Positions 1 through 7,149 of a stretch of DNA of 23,621 nucleotides are shown here, one piece after another. The stretch lies in NCBI GenBank assembly GCA_001304015.1, contig LJUY01000044.1:1-23621 (forward strand). Reading direction: 5' to 3'. The stretch comes from a candidate division Zixibacteria bacterium SM23_81 (GTDB taxonomy: Bacteria > SM23-81). Position numbers and translations under genes: made by a program. The number at the start of each line of letters is the position of its first letter. Within the stretch, counting starts at the first letter, position 1. Below the pieces are notes generated by a model that had not been told where the DNA came from, did no database searches, and saw only the letters and a list, made by a program, of their open reading frames with translations.

Positions 1-920
1 CCAGATGCCCAAGTCCATCCGGTTACGTAAGCATTCCCGGCGCTGTCCACGGCGATGCCATTGCCCCCATCGACATCAACAGTTCCCAAGAAGGTGCTGT
101 AGACAAGAGCGCTGCCCGCAGGATTAAGCTTGGCCACAAAGACGTCTTTGTGCTGATCGACAGCGACGTTATAGGTCTCATCGAAAGCCCCGGGCGTGGC
201 GGGAAAATCGGACGAGGCGGTATACCCAGTCACATACGCGCTGCCAGAGCCATCCACGGCGATGTCCAATCCATTCTCGATCCATGATCCCCCCAGAAAA
301 GTGCCATAGAGAAGGGCACTGCCTGTCGGATTGAGCTTGGTCACAAAAACATCGTCGTGGCCGTTGTGCGTGGTATCAAAAGCCCCCAAAGTGGTGGGAA
401 AAGTGGATGCCCCAGATGCCCAAGTCCATCCGGTTACGTAAGCATTCCCGGCGCCGTCCACGGCGATGCCATTGCCCCCATCGACATCAACAGTTCCCAA
501 GAAGGTGCTGTAGACAAGAGCGCTGCCCGCAGGGTTCAGCTTGGTCACAAAAACGTCTTTGTGCAAATCAACGTCGACGTTATACGTCTCATCGAAAGCC
601 CCAGCCGTGGCGGGAAAGTCGGACGAAGCTGTATACCCAGTCACATACGCGCTGCCAGAGCCATCCACGGCGATGTCCAATCCATTCTCGATCCACGACC
701 CTCCCAGAAAAGTGCTATAGAGAAGGGCACTGCCTGTCGGATTGAGCTTGGTCACAAAAACATCGTCGTGGCCGTTGTGCGTGGTATCAAAAGCCCCAGA
801 GGTGATGGGGAAAGTAGACGATCCAGATGCCCAAGTCCATCCGGTTACGTAAGCATTCCCGGCGCTGTCCACGGCGATGCCATTGCCCCCATCGACATCA
901 ACAGTTCCCAAGAAGGTGCT
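1..920 (-). repeat. 411-bp tandem repeat inside the SBBP gene (2.2 copies visible)
   Basis: The same sequence recurs with an offset of exactly 411 bp: the motif ccagatgcccaagtccatcc is found at 1, 412 and 823. 411 bp equals 137 codons, so the reading frame is kept. Each unit encodes two SBBP blades of about 66 and 71 residues (one with GSWIENGLDIAVDGSG, one with VDVDGGNGIAVD). Copies differ at only scattered bases, which indicates recent duplication or gene conversion. The array continues past the left edge. Confidence 0.92.
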
Positions 921-1152
921 GTAAAGTCTCATCGAAAGCCCCGGCTGTAGTGGGAAAGTCGGCTGAATTGGTGGTCCCTGTCACATAGGCACAGCCGGAC
1001 GCATCTACGGCGATGCTATAACCCACATCGACCCTGCTTGCGCCCAGGAAGGTGCTCCAAATCAGGTCGGCCTTATCGGCCCAGGCCAGGCCGCAGAAGA
1101 AAAACGGCAGAGTCAGGGCGATAATTGCGCACATTCTCACGTTCGGTTTCAT
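1..1152 (-). pseudogene. SBBP beta-propeller repeat secreted protein, frameshifted, 3' end beyond left edge
   Basis: Likely an exported repeat protein. The start chosen is ATG at 1152: it follows a GGGAGAG Shine-Dalgarno and begins a clear signal peptide (MKPNVRMCAIIALTLP, then a cleavage-like GLAWA). Mature sequence shows SBBP features: STFLG, then IAVDxxGxAYVTG, then FPTTAGAFDET. In this frame translation stops at 898-900 after an anomalous tail (LQHLLGNC). From about 923 down to base 1 the homologous repeats continue in another frame, fully open, with blocks such as VFVTKLNPTGSALLYSTFLG. Aligning the junction with the intact copy at 507-590 shows about 71 bp missing, which shifts the frame. 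Either the gene is broken, or a repeat was mis-assembled. SBBP proteins are generally surface or secreted beta-propellers of unknown ligand; the C-terminal end, where a sorting domain might lie, is outside the window. Confidence 0.75.
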
Positions 1153-1323
1153 CTCTTGCTCTCCCTTTCCGGCCACCGAAGTGACCATTACAGAGATGCT
1201 TCTTGTTGCTCTTCGGTCGAAGATTCAGCTTCATCCGACACCACCTCCTCTGCCAATTGGTCATAACATCTAAAAAGACTATTGCTCCCCTCGAGGAGCA
1301 TCATCTCGATGGCTTCTTAGAAA

Positions 1324-1352
1324 AGATTAATTTTTCTAAAAATTCTAGTCAA
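1324..1352 (-). promoter_or_regulatory. Second, downstream sigma70-type promoter of the SBBP gene
   Basis: On the minus strand: TTGACT at 1352-1347, a 17-bp spacer and TAATCT at 1329-1324. It lies 20 bp downstream of a stronger candidate and points to the start codon at 1152, so the two could form a tandem promoter. The region is AT-rich, which raises the chance of a random match. Confidence 0.4.
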
Positions 1353-1371
1353 AATAAATTTATTCATCTTC

Positions 1372-1400
1372 ATTTTACCATAAAAAGTAGCTGTTGTCAA
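1372..1400 (-). promoter_or_regulatory. Sigma70-type promoter upstream of the SBBP gene
   Basis: On the minus strand: TTGACA at 1400-1395, exactly 17 bp, then TAAAAT at 1377-1372, with a TGn extended -10 (TGG) directly before the -10. This is nearly consensus and has the same layout as the promoters before the two TGA-containing paralogs. The predicted leader to the ATG at 1152 would be about 210 nt. Confidence 0.7.
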
Positions 1401-1471
1401 TTCAATTTTGGCCGATCGCTTAAAGCTCATCATAACATCATCAGGGGATAGAGGCCTTTTCCCAAAACAAC

Positions 1472-1494
1472 AAAAAAAGCGTGTCCAAGCACGC
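1472..1494 (-). terminator. Rho-independent terminator (minus strand)
   Basis: Stem GCGTG (1494-1490) with CACGC (1483-1479), loop of six bases, extendable by one A-T pair, followed on the minus strand by seven T (1478-1472). It lies upstream of the SBBP promoter and downstream of the 1752 gene, so it insulates the two units. A first terminator is already present at 1719-1746; this would be a second one. Confidence 0.65.
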
Positions 1495-1718
1495 TCTTGA
1501 TAGATAATCCTTTCCTCACACGAGGAATGAGCACGACATGTCGTGCCCTTCCCGAAAAAACGTGTATCGGTTTTCGGCGTCGAAACTCGTTAGGTCGGTT
1601 GAAACTCGTCTATCGTCTTTCGTCGAAATAATCCCAGGTTGAGGGAGGTACGATTTCCGATGGCCGACATCCAACGAACGTCACACGGCTCGATACCGAC
1701 ACACGAAATCCAATATCC
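1495..1718. other. Gene-free stretch with a perfect 16-bp palindrome at 1531-1546
   Basis: I see no coding frame with a ribosome binding site here. The notable element is GCACGACATGTCGTGC at 1531-1546, a perfect palindrome. It resembles the arms of the hairpin at 11368-11384 (ggggcacg/cgtgcccc), so both may belong to a family of short intergenic palindromes. The rest holds short degenerate repeats of the type cgaaactcgt/gaaactcgtc. Confidence 0.5.
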
Positions 1719-1746
1719 AAAAAATGGGCACGGCAGGCTGCGCCCC
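1719..1746 (-). terminator. Rho-independent terminator of the envelope operon
   Basis: Minus strand: GGGCGC pairs with GTGCCC (one G-U pair) around an 8-nt loop, followed by A and six T (1724-1719). It starts about 6 nt after the TAA stop of the last operon gene (1752-1754). Confidence 0.7.
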
Positions 1747-1751
1747 TGCAC

Positions 1752-2330
1752 TTAAAAATCACACCTCACGACCAATCCCACCTCCCACCTCTCCTCCTGC
1801 CATGTCTCCAATCCTAACGCAAAGGGTCCCTCATCGAATCGGTACAGGTGAGCGTCTACGTAAGCATCCACGATGCTCAGGAACTTGACCCCGGCAAGAT
1901 ACCACAGGTAGGTATTGCGCTTATCTATCCGCCGGGAATAACGAGACCATGCGGCCTCCCTTTCCTGATCACTTTTGGTGGGGTCCTTCCATTCCCGACG
2001 GTCATCCTCAGACCTGCGATGCTCCACCACAGCTCCTCCAATGAGCAGCCCCTCCAGCAGGAAAACCAACCCACTTTTGAGGTATTGCTCATTATACAGC
2101 TGCCCCCACCCCGGCACCAGCCCCGACCTGATCATTGCTCCTAAGGGGGACTTTGTCTTGACCGGAAGGTCTGATGAGGATTCTTCCACTTTGTTCAGAA
2201 TGCAAAAATCGTCCGCACAGCGTCGGTCTGCTAAAGACCGGCCATGGGACGACGAAGCGACCAAAAGAATGAGAATCGCGGCGAGAGCCACCGCCAGCAG
2301 TCCCTTTCCTCTGGCTCTCATAAGGATCAC
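1752..2330 (-). CDS. DUF5683-like small membrane protein
   Basis: A 192-residue protein. A hydrophobic N-terminal segment (about residues 9-28) acts as a signal or anchor. The central part SGLVPGWGQLYNEQYLKSG followed by a second hydrophobic stretch (LVFLLEGLLIGGAVV) is the pattern of DUF5683/YMGG-like proteins, in which a PGxGQxYNxxYxKG motif precedes a membrane helix. Function is unknown for the family. The start is GTG at 2330, chosen because GAGG lies 6 nt before it; the internal ATG at 2321 lacks a good ribosome site. It is the last gene of the operon, 8 bp after the barrel gene and directly before a terminator. Family assignment rests on the motif only. Confidence 0.75.
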   Translation of the reverse strand: MILMRARGKGLLAVALAAILILLVASSSHGRSLADRRCADDFCILNKVEESSSDLPVKTKSPLGAMIRSGLVPGWGQLYNEQYLKSGLVFLLEGLLIGGAVVEHRRSEDDRREWKDPTKSDQEREAAWSRYSRRIDKRNTYLWYLAGVKFLSIVDAYVDAHLYRFDEGPFALGLETWQEERWEVGLVVRCDF

Positions 2331-2338
2331 CGTCGGCC

Positions 2339-3820
2339 TCAGAAATGGCTGAACAGCTTAAGTTCGACGCCCTCAAACTCCGGCTCCCAACGACAGCGCC
2401 CCCCGGTACAGATGAAGCCCCCTTGCCGAGAGCCCACGAACAGCGTGGCGTCATGATTCTCGGTGAGCTGATAATCGAGCTGGATGAAGAACCACCGGTT
2501 GGCCTCACCGGACAGTTTCTGCAAGTCCGACTTATTGGTACGCTCGGTCACCAGGCTCAGAGAAAAATCCGGGGCACGGGTGAACTCCAGGGTGAGCAAA
2601 TGGTCATCGTATTCCCCCCCGTATTCCTCTGTGTGTTGCCCTTGAAGCTCACATCGCAGGGAGTTCAGAGGATCCAGGTAGAGACTTACATCGAGCACTC
2701 CAGTGTAGTTGGTATCTCCTGGAGCCAGTGACTTACCAGCAGCGCCAACGAAGGAAATATTTGCCCCTATCTCCTGGGTGAGTTCCACATATGCCTCACG
2801 GAAAAGAGGCCTGCCATACTTGGCGAAAAGTACCGGGGCTTTTGCCGGCTGCGGTGCACCATTCTGGTGCTCAGCCGTGTAGCTGTAATTGAGCAGAACC
2901 GAAGTCCCCTCAAGGGGTGAGAAACTGGCCTCAGCCTGAACTCCTACCTCGTCCTCGGCATTCAGCTCGCGGGGATGGCGCCGAAACAGAGAATAGGTAT
3001 GCTCTCGCGTCAAGGCAGGAGGGGTGTTGTAGTCCAGCCCGTCAGTGGTGAGCAGGGAAATTTGGTCATAATCCTTCAGCTCAACGGTGCAAGCGAAGCC
3101 AGACAGGGAAAGGCTGGAGGAAAAATAGAGGCCATACCCCAGGTCACGTGTTTTTTTGACCAGCTCGGCATAATAACTTAGCGGCTCGGGGAAAGCTTCG
3201 ATACGGACCGCAGTGATCTCCGTGCCCTTACCCGAGATGTCGGGCGCTTCCAATGTGATATAGCTCCATCCGAAAGTTAATCCCCTAGCTGGTTGAATGT
3301 TCAGGTCGAGACCGCGAATTTCATCGGCGTTGTTCCGATCTTTCCGTGGGGGACGACCAGCCAGAAAGGTGGTTTCTAATCCGCGGTAATTTCCACGCAG
3401 CATCACACCTGTTAATTTGTTATCCACCCGTAAATCCCGGTCCTCATATGAACGAAGAGCCAAGCCCCGGCCAAAGATGGCGTAGAAATCACCTCCCCGC
3501 AACTGGATGCCGTCCTTCTCAGCGGCAAAATAGAGCAGGGCAACCTCTTCTTTTCTCTGCCCTGCTTTGGAGGGCTGAAAGGCCTCAAAGCGAAGGCCAG
3601 TTGTCAGAAAATCCAGGCGATAGGTAACGTCCAACCAGTTTTCCAGGGTTTCCTCATGCTCGTCGGTGTTCCAGGAATACTCCAGCTGGTTGCTCAAGTC
3701 GAATCCAACCAGCTCCACGGCTTTGGCCAGATGCACTCCGCCGAGACTCAAGAGCATATAGAAAAAAATGCCCGTGATAGGGCATAGCTGGAGCAATCTC
3801 GTCATGGCCTCAGTTCTCAC
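2339..3820 (-). CDS. Outer-membrane beta-barrel protein, DUF6029-like
   Basis: About 493 residues with an N-terminal signal peptide (hydrophobic residues about 13-34, ending LAKA). The mature part is rich in alternating aromatic and polar residues typical of beta strands (LEYSWNTDEHEE, VELKDYDQISLL) and closes with a terminal strand ending in Phe (GVELKLFSHF), as outer-membrane barrels do. The stretch GGDFYAIFGRGLALRSYEDRDL is characteristic of the DUF6029 family, which is common in Bacteroidetes-like lineages. It begins with GTG at 3820, overlapping the end of the thioredoxin gene (stop at 3810-3812), which suggests translational coupling; ATG at 3805 is an alternative start. Exact role unknown. 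The coupling to a thioredoxin could mean it needs redox help or acts in export. Confidence 0.78.
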   Translation of the reverse strand: MRTEAMTRLLQLCPITGIFFYMLLSLGGVHLAKAVELVGFDLSNQLEYSWNTDEHEETLENWLDVTYRLDFLTTGLRFEAFQPSKAGQRKEEVALLYFAAEKDGIQLRGGDFYAIFGRGLALRSYEDRDLRVDNKLTGVMLRGNYRGLETTFLAGRPPRKDRNNADEIRGLDLNIQPARGLTFGWSYITLEAPDISGKGTEITAVRIEAFPEPLSYYAELVKKTRDLGYGLYFSSSLSLSGFACTVELKDYDQISLLTTDGLDYNTPPALTREHTYSLFRRHPRELNAEDEVGVQAEASFSPLEGTSVLLNYSYTAEHQNGAPQPAKAPVLFAKYGRPLFREAYVELTQEIGANISFVGAAGKSLAPGDTNYTGVLDVSLYLDPLNSLRCELQGQHTEEYGGEYDDHLLTLEFTRAPDFSLSLVTERTNKSDLQKLSGEANRWFFIQLDYQLTENHDATLFVGSRQGGFICTGGRCRWEPEFEGVELKLFSHF

Positions 3821-4541
3821 ATCCCTCTTTCGCCTGGCTATCGCTTCCCTCCTTTTTTATCTCTTCTTGGTCGCTTCTTTTCTTTTCCTGCGATTCTTCA
3901 CCACTTCCTCCCACTCCTGCACCCTTTTCAGCACCGATACCTTGAGCCCCTTTTTCTCCTTCTGCTCCTCCCTCACCCTCTCGCTCTGATTTTCCCTCCT
4001 CCACATCCTCCTCTGCCACTAACAAGGGCGCTATTTTCTCCGCCAGCACCTGCTCATCGCCGGGGCGATAGCCCATCCGTTTGTAGACCATGCGTCCCTC
4101 TTTGTCCAGCAAAACGGTGAAGGGAAGTGCTCGGAAGTTGAACTTCCGCTGGGTGCTGTAATTGTCGTCCAGCAGAACCAAAAATGTGTAGCGATGTCCC
4201 TTGACGAAGCTGTTAACCTTGGAGAGGCTCCGGGGGGCATCCTCGGAGATGGCCACCACCTTGAGCCCTCGTTCCTTGTGCTGTTCGTAAAGCTCCTGCA
4301 GATGGGGCAGTTCCTTGAGGCAGGGCTTGCACCAGGTGGCCCAGAAAGAGATGAGCACGGGGCCCTGGCCCAACAGATCACTCAGGGCGACCCGCTTTCC
4401 GTCCAGATCCTTGATCTGAAAGTTCGGGGCCATGGGCAGTTTCTCTTTTCCTTCCTTCTCCATGGCGGCGCACCAGGAGACGAGAATCAGGCCCATGAGA
4501 ACGGCCGAGATGAATACAGAATAACCAAATCTTTTTCTCAT
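3810..4541 (-). CDS. TlpA/ResA-like extracytoplasmic thioredoxin with acidic tail
   Basis: A 243-residue thiol-disulfide oxidoreductase. Residues 8-26 form a signal anchor. The AhpC/TSA-type TlpA fold follows: APNFQIKDLDGKRVALSDL, then the active site WCKPC (Cys71 and Cys74), then ALPFTVLLDKEGR with the cis-Pro. It would keep cysteines reduced in the periplasm. After about residue 178 comes a tail of about 65 residues, very rich in Glu, Gly, Lys and Ser, unlike ordinary TlpA proteins of about 170-190 residues; it may be disordered. It lies 21 bp after the sorting-domain gene and overlaps the barrel gene by 11 bp. ATG at 4541 is the obvious start, with AGGA upstream. Confidence 0.9.
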   Translation of the reverse strand: MRKRFGYSVFISAVLMGLILVSWCAAMEKEGKEKLPMAPNFQIKDLDGKRVALSDLLGQGPVLISFWATWCKPCLKELPHLQELYEQHKERGLKVVAISEDAPRSLSKVNSFVKGHRYTFLVLLDDNYSTQRKFNFRALPFTVLLDKEGRMVYKRMGYRPGDEQVLAEKIAPLLVAEEDVEEGKSEREGEGGAEGEKGAQGIGAEKGAGVGGSGEESQEKKRSDQEEIKKEGSDSQAKEGCEN

Positions 4542-4562
4542 GTAAAGGCAATCCTTTTTCGT

Positions 4563-5987
4563 TTAACGAGCCAACACCAGTTTGCGGGTTTGAGAGAATT
4601 CTCCTACTTGAAGTTGGCAAAAGTACACACCGCTGGCCAGATCCCGTCCCAGGTCATCCTTCCCATCCCAGACGACGATATGTCTGCCCGGCCTTAAAAC
4701 CCCAGCCATCAGGGTTCGCACCTCCTGGCCGAGGACATTGTAGATCTTCACAGAGACTGGTTTGGGATTCTCTCCGGGAACATAGAGGGCAAAGGACGTC
4801 GTGGCGTTGAAGGGATTGGGATAGCTGGGTGAAAGAAAGGAGTCCTCGGGTTTCGAAACGAGACCGGCTCTGCTCTCCACAGGAGTCGGTCCCTCGAAGT
4901 AGTTCATAATCCGCTCCATCAGCAGGGCCTGATCGGTGGCATTATCGATGGCCTCGAAGCCGAAGGCCAAATAGACGACCCGGTACATCCCCGTGCTGAC
5001 GGTAAATGCCCCCATGTCTGGCCAGTCATAGAAATCAGTGTAGTGGAAAACCGGATAGGCAAAGTAAGTTTGCCCAAAGATGGGCTCAACGATATCGGGC
5101 GAGGTCTGATTGTTGGCTCCAGCGCCGCCAGATATGTTCAGCGTGCAGCCATCGGATATGCTATTTCCGGCAATGCCATTCAACATTAAGGTGCTCGCGT
5201 ATTCTCCTCCGTATGCCGCCGAAAAGATACTCTCAAACCAGATGATGGTCGAAGAATCCGACTCCCCGCTGGCCGAGTCGCACAGGGCGTAGGCGATGTT
5301 CTGTCCGGAGATGAACAGCCGCCCTCCTCCGTTCAGGTAAGCTGTCAGGGCTTCACGGTCCTCATGGGTCAGCACCGGGGTGGCCTCCCCCGTGAACCAA
5401 ACCACCGCCTGGAAAGGAGCCAGTTCCTCGCTTCCAATGATCGTGGTGGCGTTGTGGAGGGTTCCATGAGTCCAATCCGTGCTGTCCAGAGCGGCTTGGT
5501 AGTAGACCTCGTAGTCTTCGGTTCCATCGTCGTCCACCACCAGGACATCTACCCCCACATTGGTGATGGCCGTCAGCGGGATGGCCACCGCCTGAGCCGG
5601 ATCGGTCAAGGAGCGAACCCTCACGGTCACGGTTCCTACGCCGGTGGCCACATCGCTGGTATCGATGGGTATGATATCGACGGTGAGGGTCTCAAGCTGG
5701 GCCGGGGCCATGATCACATCTGCAGAATCAAAAAAACAGCCCCAGGGGAAACAGGCTATGCTCTGCCAGATTCCGGGCAGATCCTTGTCCATAATCACCC
5801 GGTAGCTATCTGCCTGGGCGCCGGTGTTTCGCAAAACGGTGATAAAGTAGCCGAGGCTATCAGGATCAATCACTTTACCCTGGTTGTCGCAGGTGTAGGT
5901 AAAGGAGTAATCCTGGGCCCATGCGACGCCCACCCCGAGAAAAAGGACGCACATGAGAGCCAGGGGTTTTAAGCCGATCTTTGTCAT
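4563..5987 (-). CDS. Secreted protein with GATase-like middle domain and FlgD-type C-terminal sorting domain
   Basis: 474 residues. Start ATG at 5987 has AAAGG 7 nt upstream and opens a signal peptide (to about AWA at 24). Residues about 150-300 carry VDVLVVDDDGTEDYE and LTAYLNGGGRLFISGQNIAY, a pattern seen in domains attached to secreted peptidases and resembling a glutamine-amidotransferase-like fold; I see no catalytic residues I can name. Residues about 383-474 form the FlgD-like type A sorting domain: SYPNPFNATTSF, then VKIYNVLGQEVRTL, then HIVVWDGKDDLGRDLASGVY, ending QTRKLVLAR. Such tails direct export through type IX-like secretion and surface attachment in FCB bacteria. It starts 10 bp after the Omp28-like lipoprotein gene and is co-transcribed with it. 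Confidence 0.87.
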   Translation of the reverse strand: MTKIGLKPLALMCVLFLGVGVAWAQDYSFTYTCDNQGKVIDPDSLGYFITVLRNTGAQADSYRVIMDKDLPGIWQSIACFPWGCFFDSADVIMAPAQLETLTVDIIPIDTSDVATGVGTVTVRVRSLTDPAQAVAIPLTAITNVGVDVLVVDDDGTEDYEVYYQAALDSTDWTHGTLHNATTIIGSEELAPFQAVVWFTGEATPVLTHEDREALTAYLNGGGRLFISGQNIAYALCDSASGESDSSTIIWFESIFSAAYGGEYASTLMLNGIAGNSISDGCTLNISGGAGANNQTSPDIVEPIFGQTYFAYPVFHYTDFYDWPDMGAFTVSTGMYRVVYLAFGFEAIDNATDQALLMERIMNYFEGPTPVESRAGLVSKPEDSFLSPSYPNPFNATTSFALYVPGENPKPVSVKIYNVLGQEVRTLMAGVLRPGRHIVVWDGKDDLGRDLASGVYFCQLQVGEFSQTRKLVLAR

Positions 5988-5997
5988 CGCAAGCCTT

Positions 5998-7005
5998 TCA
6001 CCGGGAGAGCCCCGCATACATTGAGCTGCCAGCCGCCAGGACCTCTTTGCTGAGATAGTCCTGGAGAAAATAGACGGATAAGATCTGCTCCCCATTCCAT
6101 CCTGGCTGGAGCTCGGTTTCCTCCAAACGATACAAGGTGTCGCCGGCAGCGACGTTCATACCTTCTTCTCCATGAGCCTGAGGGCGTATTTCCCGCATGA
6201 CATAATAAAAATCCTTCTCGCCGTTGATTCCCGGGGCCTGGCTCAGATGGATTTCCCTTTCCAGTATGACGAAGAAACCCCGCAAATCACTTGAGACCAC
6301 GTTTTCCAACCCGATGATCCGGGCTGTACCCCGCCAGGTGGAACCGGTCACGGTATCCGTCACGGCGATGATCGCGGGAGAAGGCTCGGCTAATCTGCTC
6401 TCCACAGCCGCGAACATGGCCAAGGAGTCGGTGGAACCTGGACTTATCACCCCATCCACAAAGAGAACGGGAATAGTGGAGACTCCATAATAAGTATTTC
6501 TGGTGATGTTCTCAAAGCTGGCTGCTTCGTAAAAGGGATCTCCCTCCCAAGGATGATATTCGAGGCCCACCACCTTTTCCGGCCCCAACGTTTCCAGCAA
6601 CCCGTTGATGATCTCATTGGTGGCGGGACAAGGCATACAATTTACGCTGGTGAAGTGCTCCAGTAGAACCACTCGCGCGCTGCTCATGATGAAAACAGCC
6701 TCTACCACTTGTCCGACAGATACGGTGACCTCCTGCGGCGAGCTCACATACCCCTCTAAGTCAACTCTGACAGTGTGGGATCCAATGGGAACGTCCTTCA
6801 GGGTGTCCGGGGTTACCTGCTGGGAATCCTCCTCGTCCAGAAAGATGGCCGCTCCTGGGATGCTGGAGGAGACGAAGATGAATCCCGTGAGAGGCTGCGT
6901 GGGATTCTTCTGGCCGCAGCCACTGAACAGGGCCATCGCAAACAAAGCGACAGCCAAGCCTCCTAGAATTATCTTGACCGCAATAGGAATATATCTGGTC
7001 GCCAT
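5998..7005 (-). CDS. Omp28-like lipoprotein with PEGA and thioredoxin-like (CMPC) domains
   Basis: 335 residues. Start ATG at 7005 follows GGAGG at 6-7 nt spacing and starts a lipoprotein signal ending in the lipobox FSGC (Cys30). Residues about 41-106 look like a PEGA domain (SSIPGAAIFLDEE, IGSHTVRVDLEGY). From about 110 on it matches Omp28-type thioredoxin-fold proteins: VVLLEHFTSVNCMPCPATNE with Cys123 and Cys126, and GVSTIPVLFVDG with the cis-Pro. It probably sits on the periplasmic or outer face of the envelope. It is the first gene of the five-gene operon, and the cysteine reference for the two neighbouring TGA-containing paralogs: its first active-site Cys aligns with their TGA. A strong terminator separates it from the gene upstream; I see no clear promoter of its own in the 47-bp gap to that terminator. 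Confidence 0.88.
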   Translation of the reverse strand: MATRYIPIAVKIILGGLAVALFAMALFSGCGQKNPTQPLTGFIFVSSSIPGAAIFLDEEDSQQVTPDTLKDVPIGSHTVRVDLEGYVSSPQEVTVSVGQVVEAVFIMSSARVVLLEHFTSVNCMPCPATNEIINGLLETLGPEKVVGLEYHPWEGDPFYEAASFENITRNTYYGVSTIPVLFVDGVISPGSTDSLAMFAAVESRLAEPSPAIIAVTDTVTGSTWRGTARIIGLENVVSSDLRGFFVILEREIHLSQAPGINGEKDFYYVMREIRPQAHGEEGMNVAAGDTLYRLEETELQPGWNGEQILSVYFLQDYLSKEVLAAGSSMYAGLSR

Positions 7006-7044
7006 AGAAACCCTCCATCCACTATCTGACAAACTCGAAATTAC

Positions 7045-7083
7045 AAAAAAAACCTCCGGAGCGCAAGCAAAAAGCTCCGGAGG
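7045..7083 (-). terminator. Strong rho-independent terminator after the first TGA-containing paralog
   Basis: Perfect 10-bp stem CCTCCGGAGC (7083-7074) with GCTCCGGAGG (7062-7053), 11-nt loop, followed on the minus strand by eight T (7052-7045). It ends the transcript of the gene at 7150-8259, making that gene a single-gene unit. Confidence 0.92.
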
Positions 7084-7149
7084 TCTGGTTGAAAATCCTG
7101 AGAATGCCAAATATCTTCGGACAATTAAGCAAAAGGCTTGATAGAAGTC

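Noticed and set aside
1-920. CRISPR array
   Set aside because: The repeat unit is 411 bp, coding and in frame; there are no short repeats with unique spacers.
1203-1451. Plus-strand ORF of 82 codons between the SBBP gene and its promoter region
   Set aside because: AT-rich, no ribosome site, overlaps the minus-strand promoters and leader.
7006-7052. Promoter for the five-gene operon
   Set aside because: The gap to the terminator is short and no -35/-10 pair with 16-18 bp spacing is visible.
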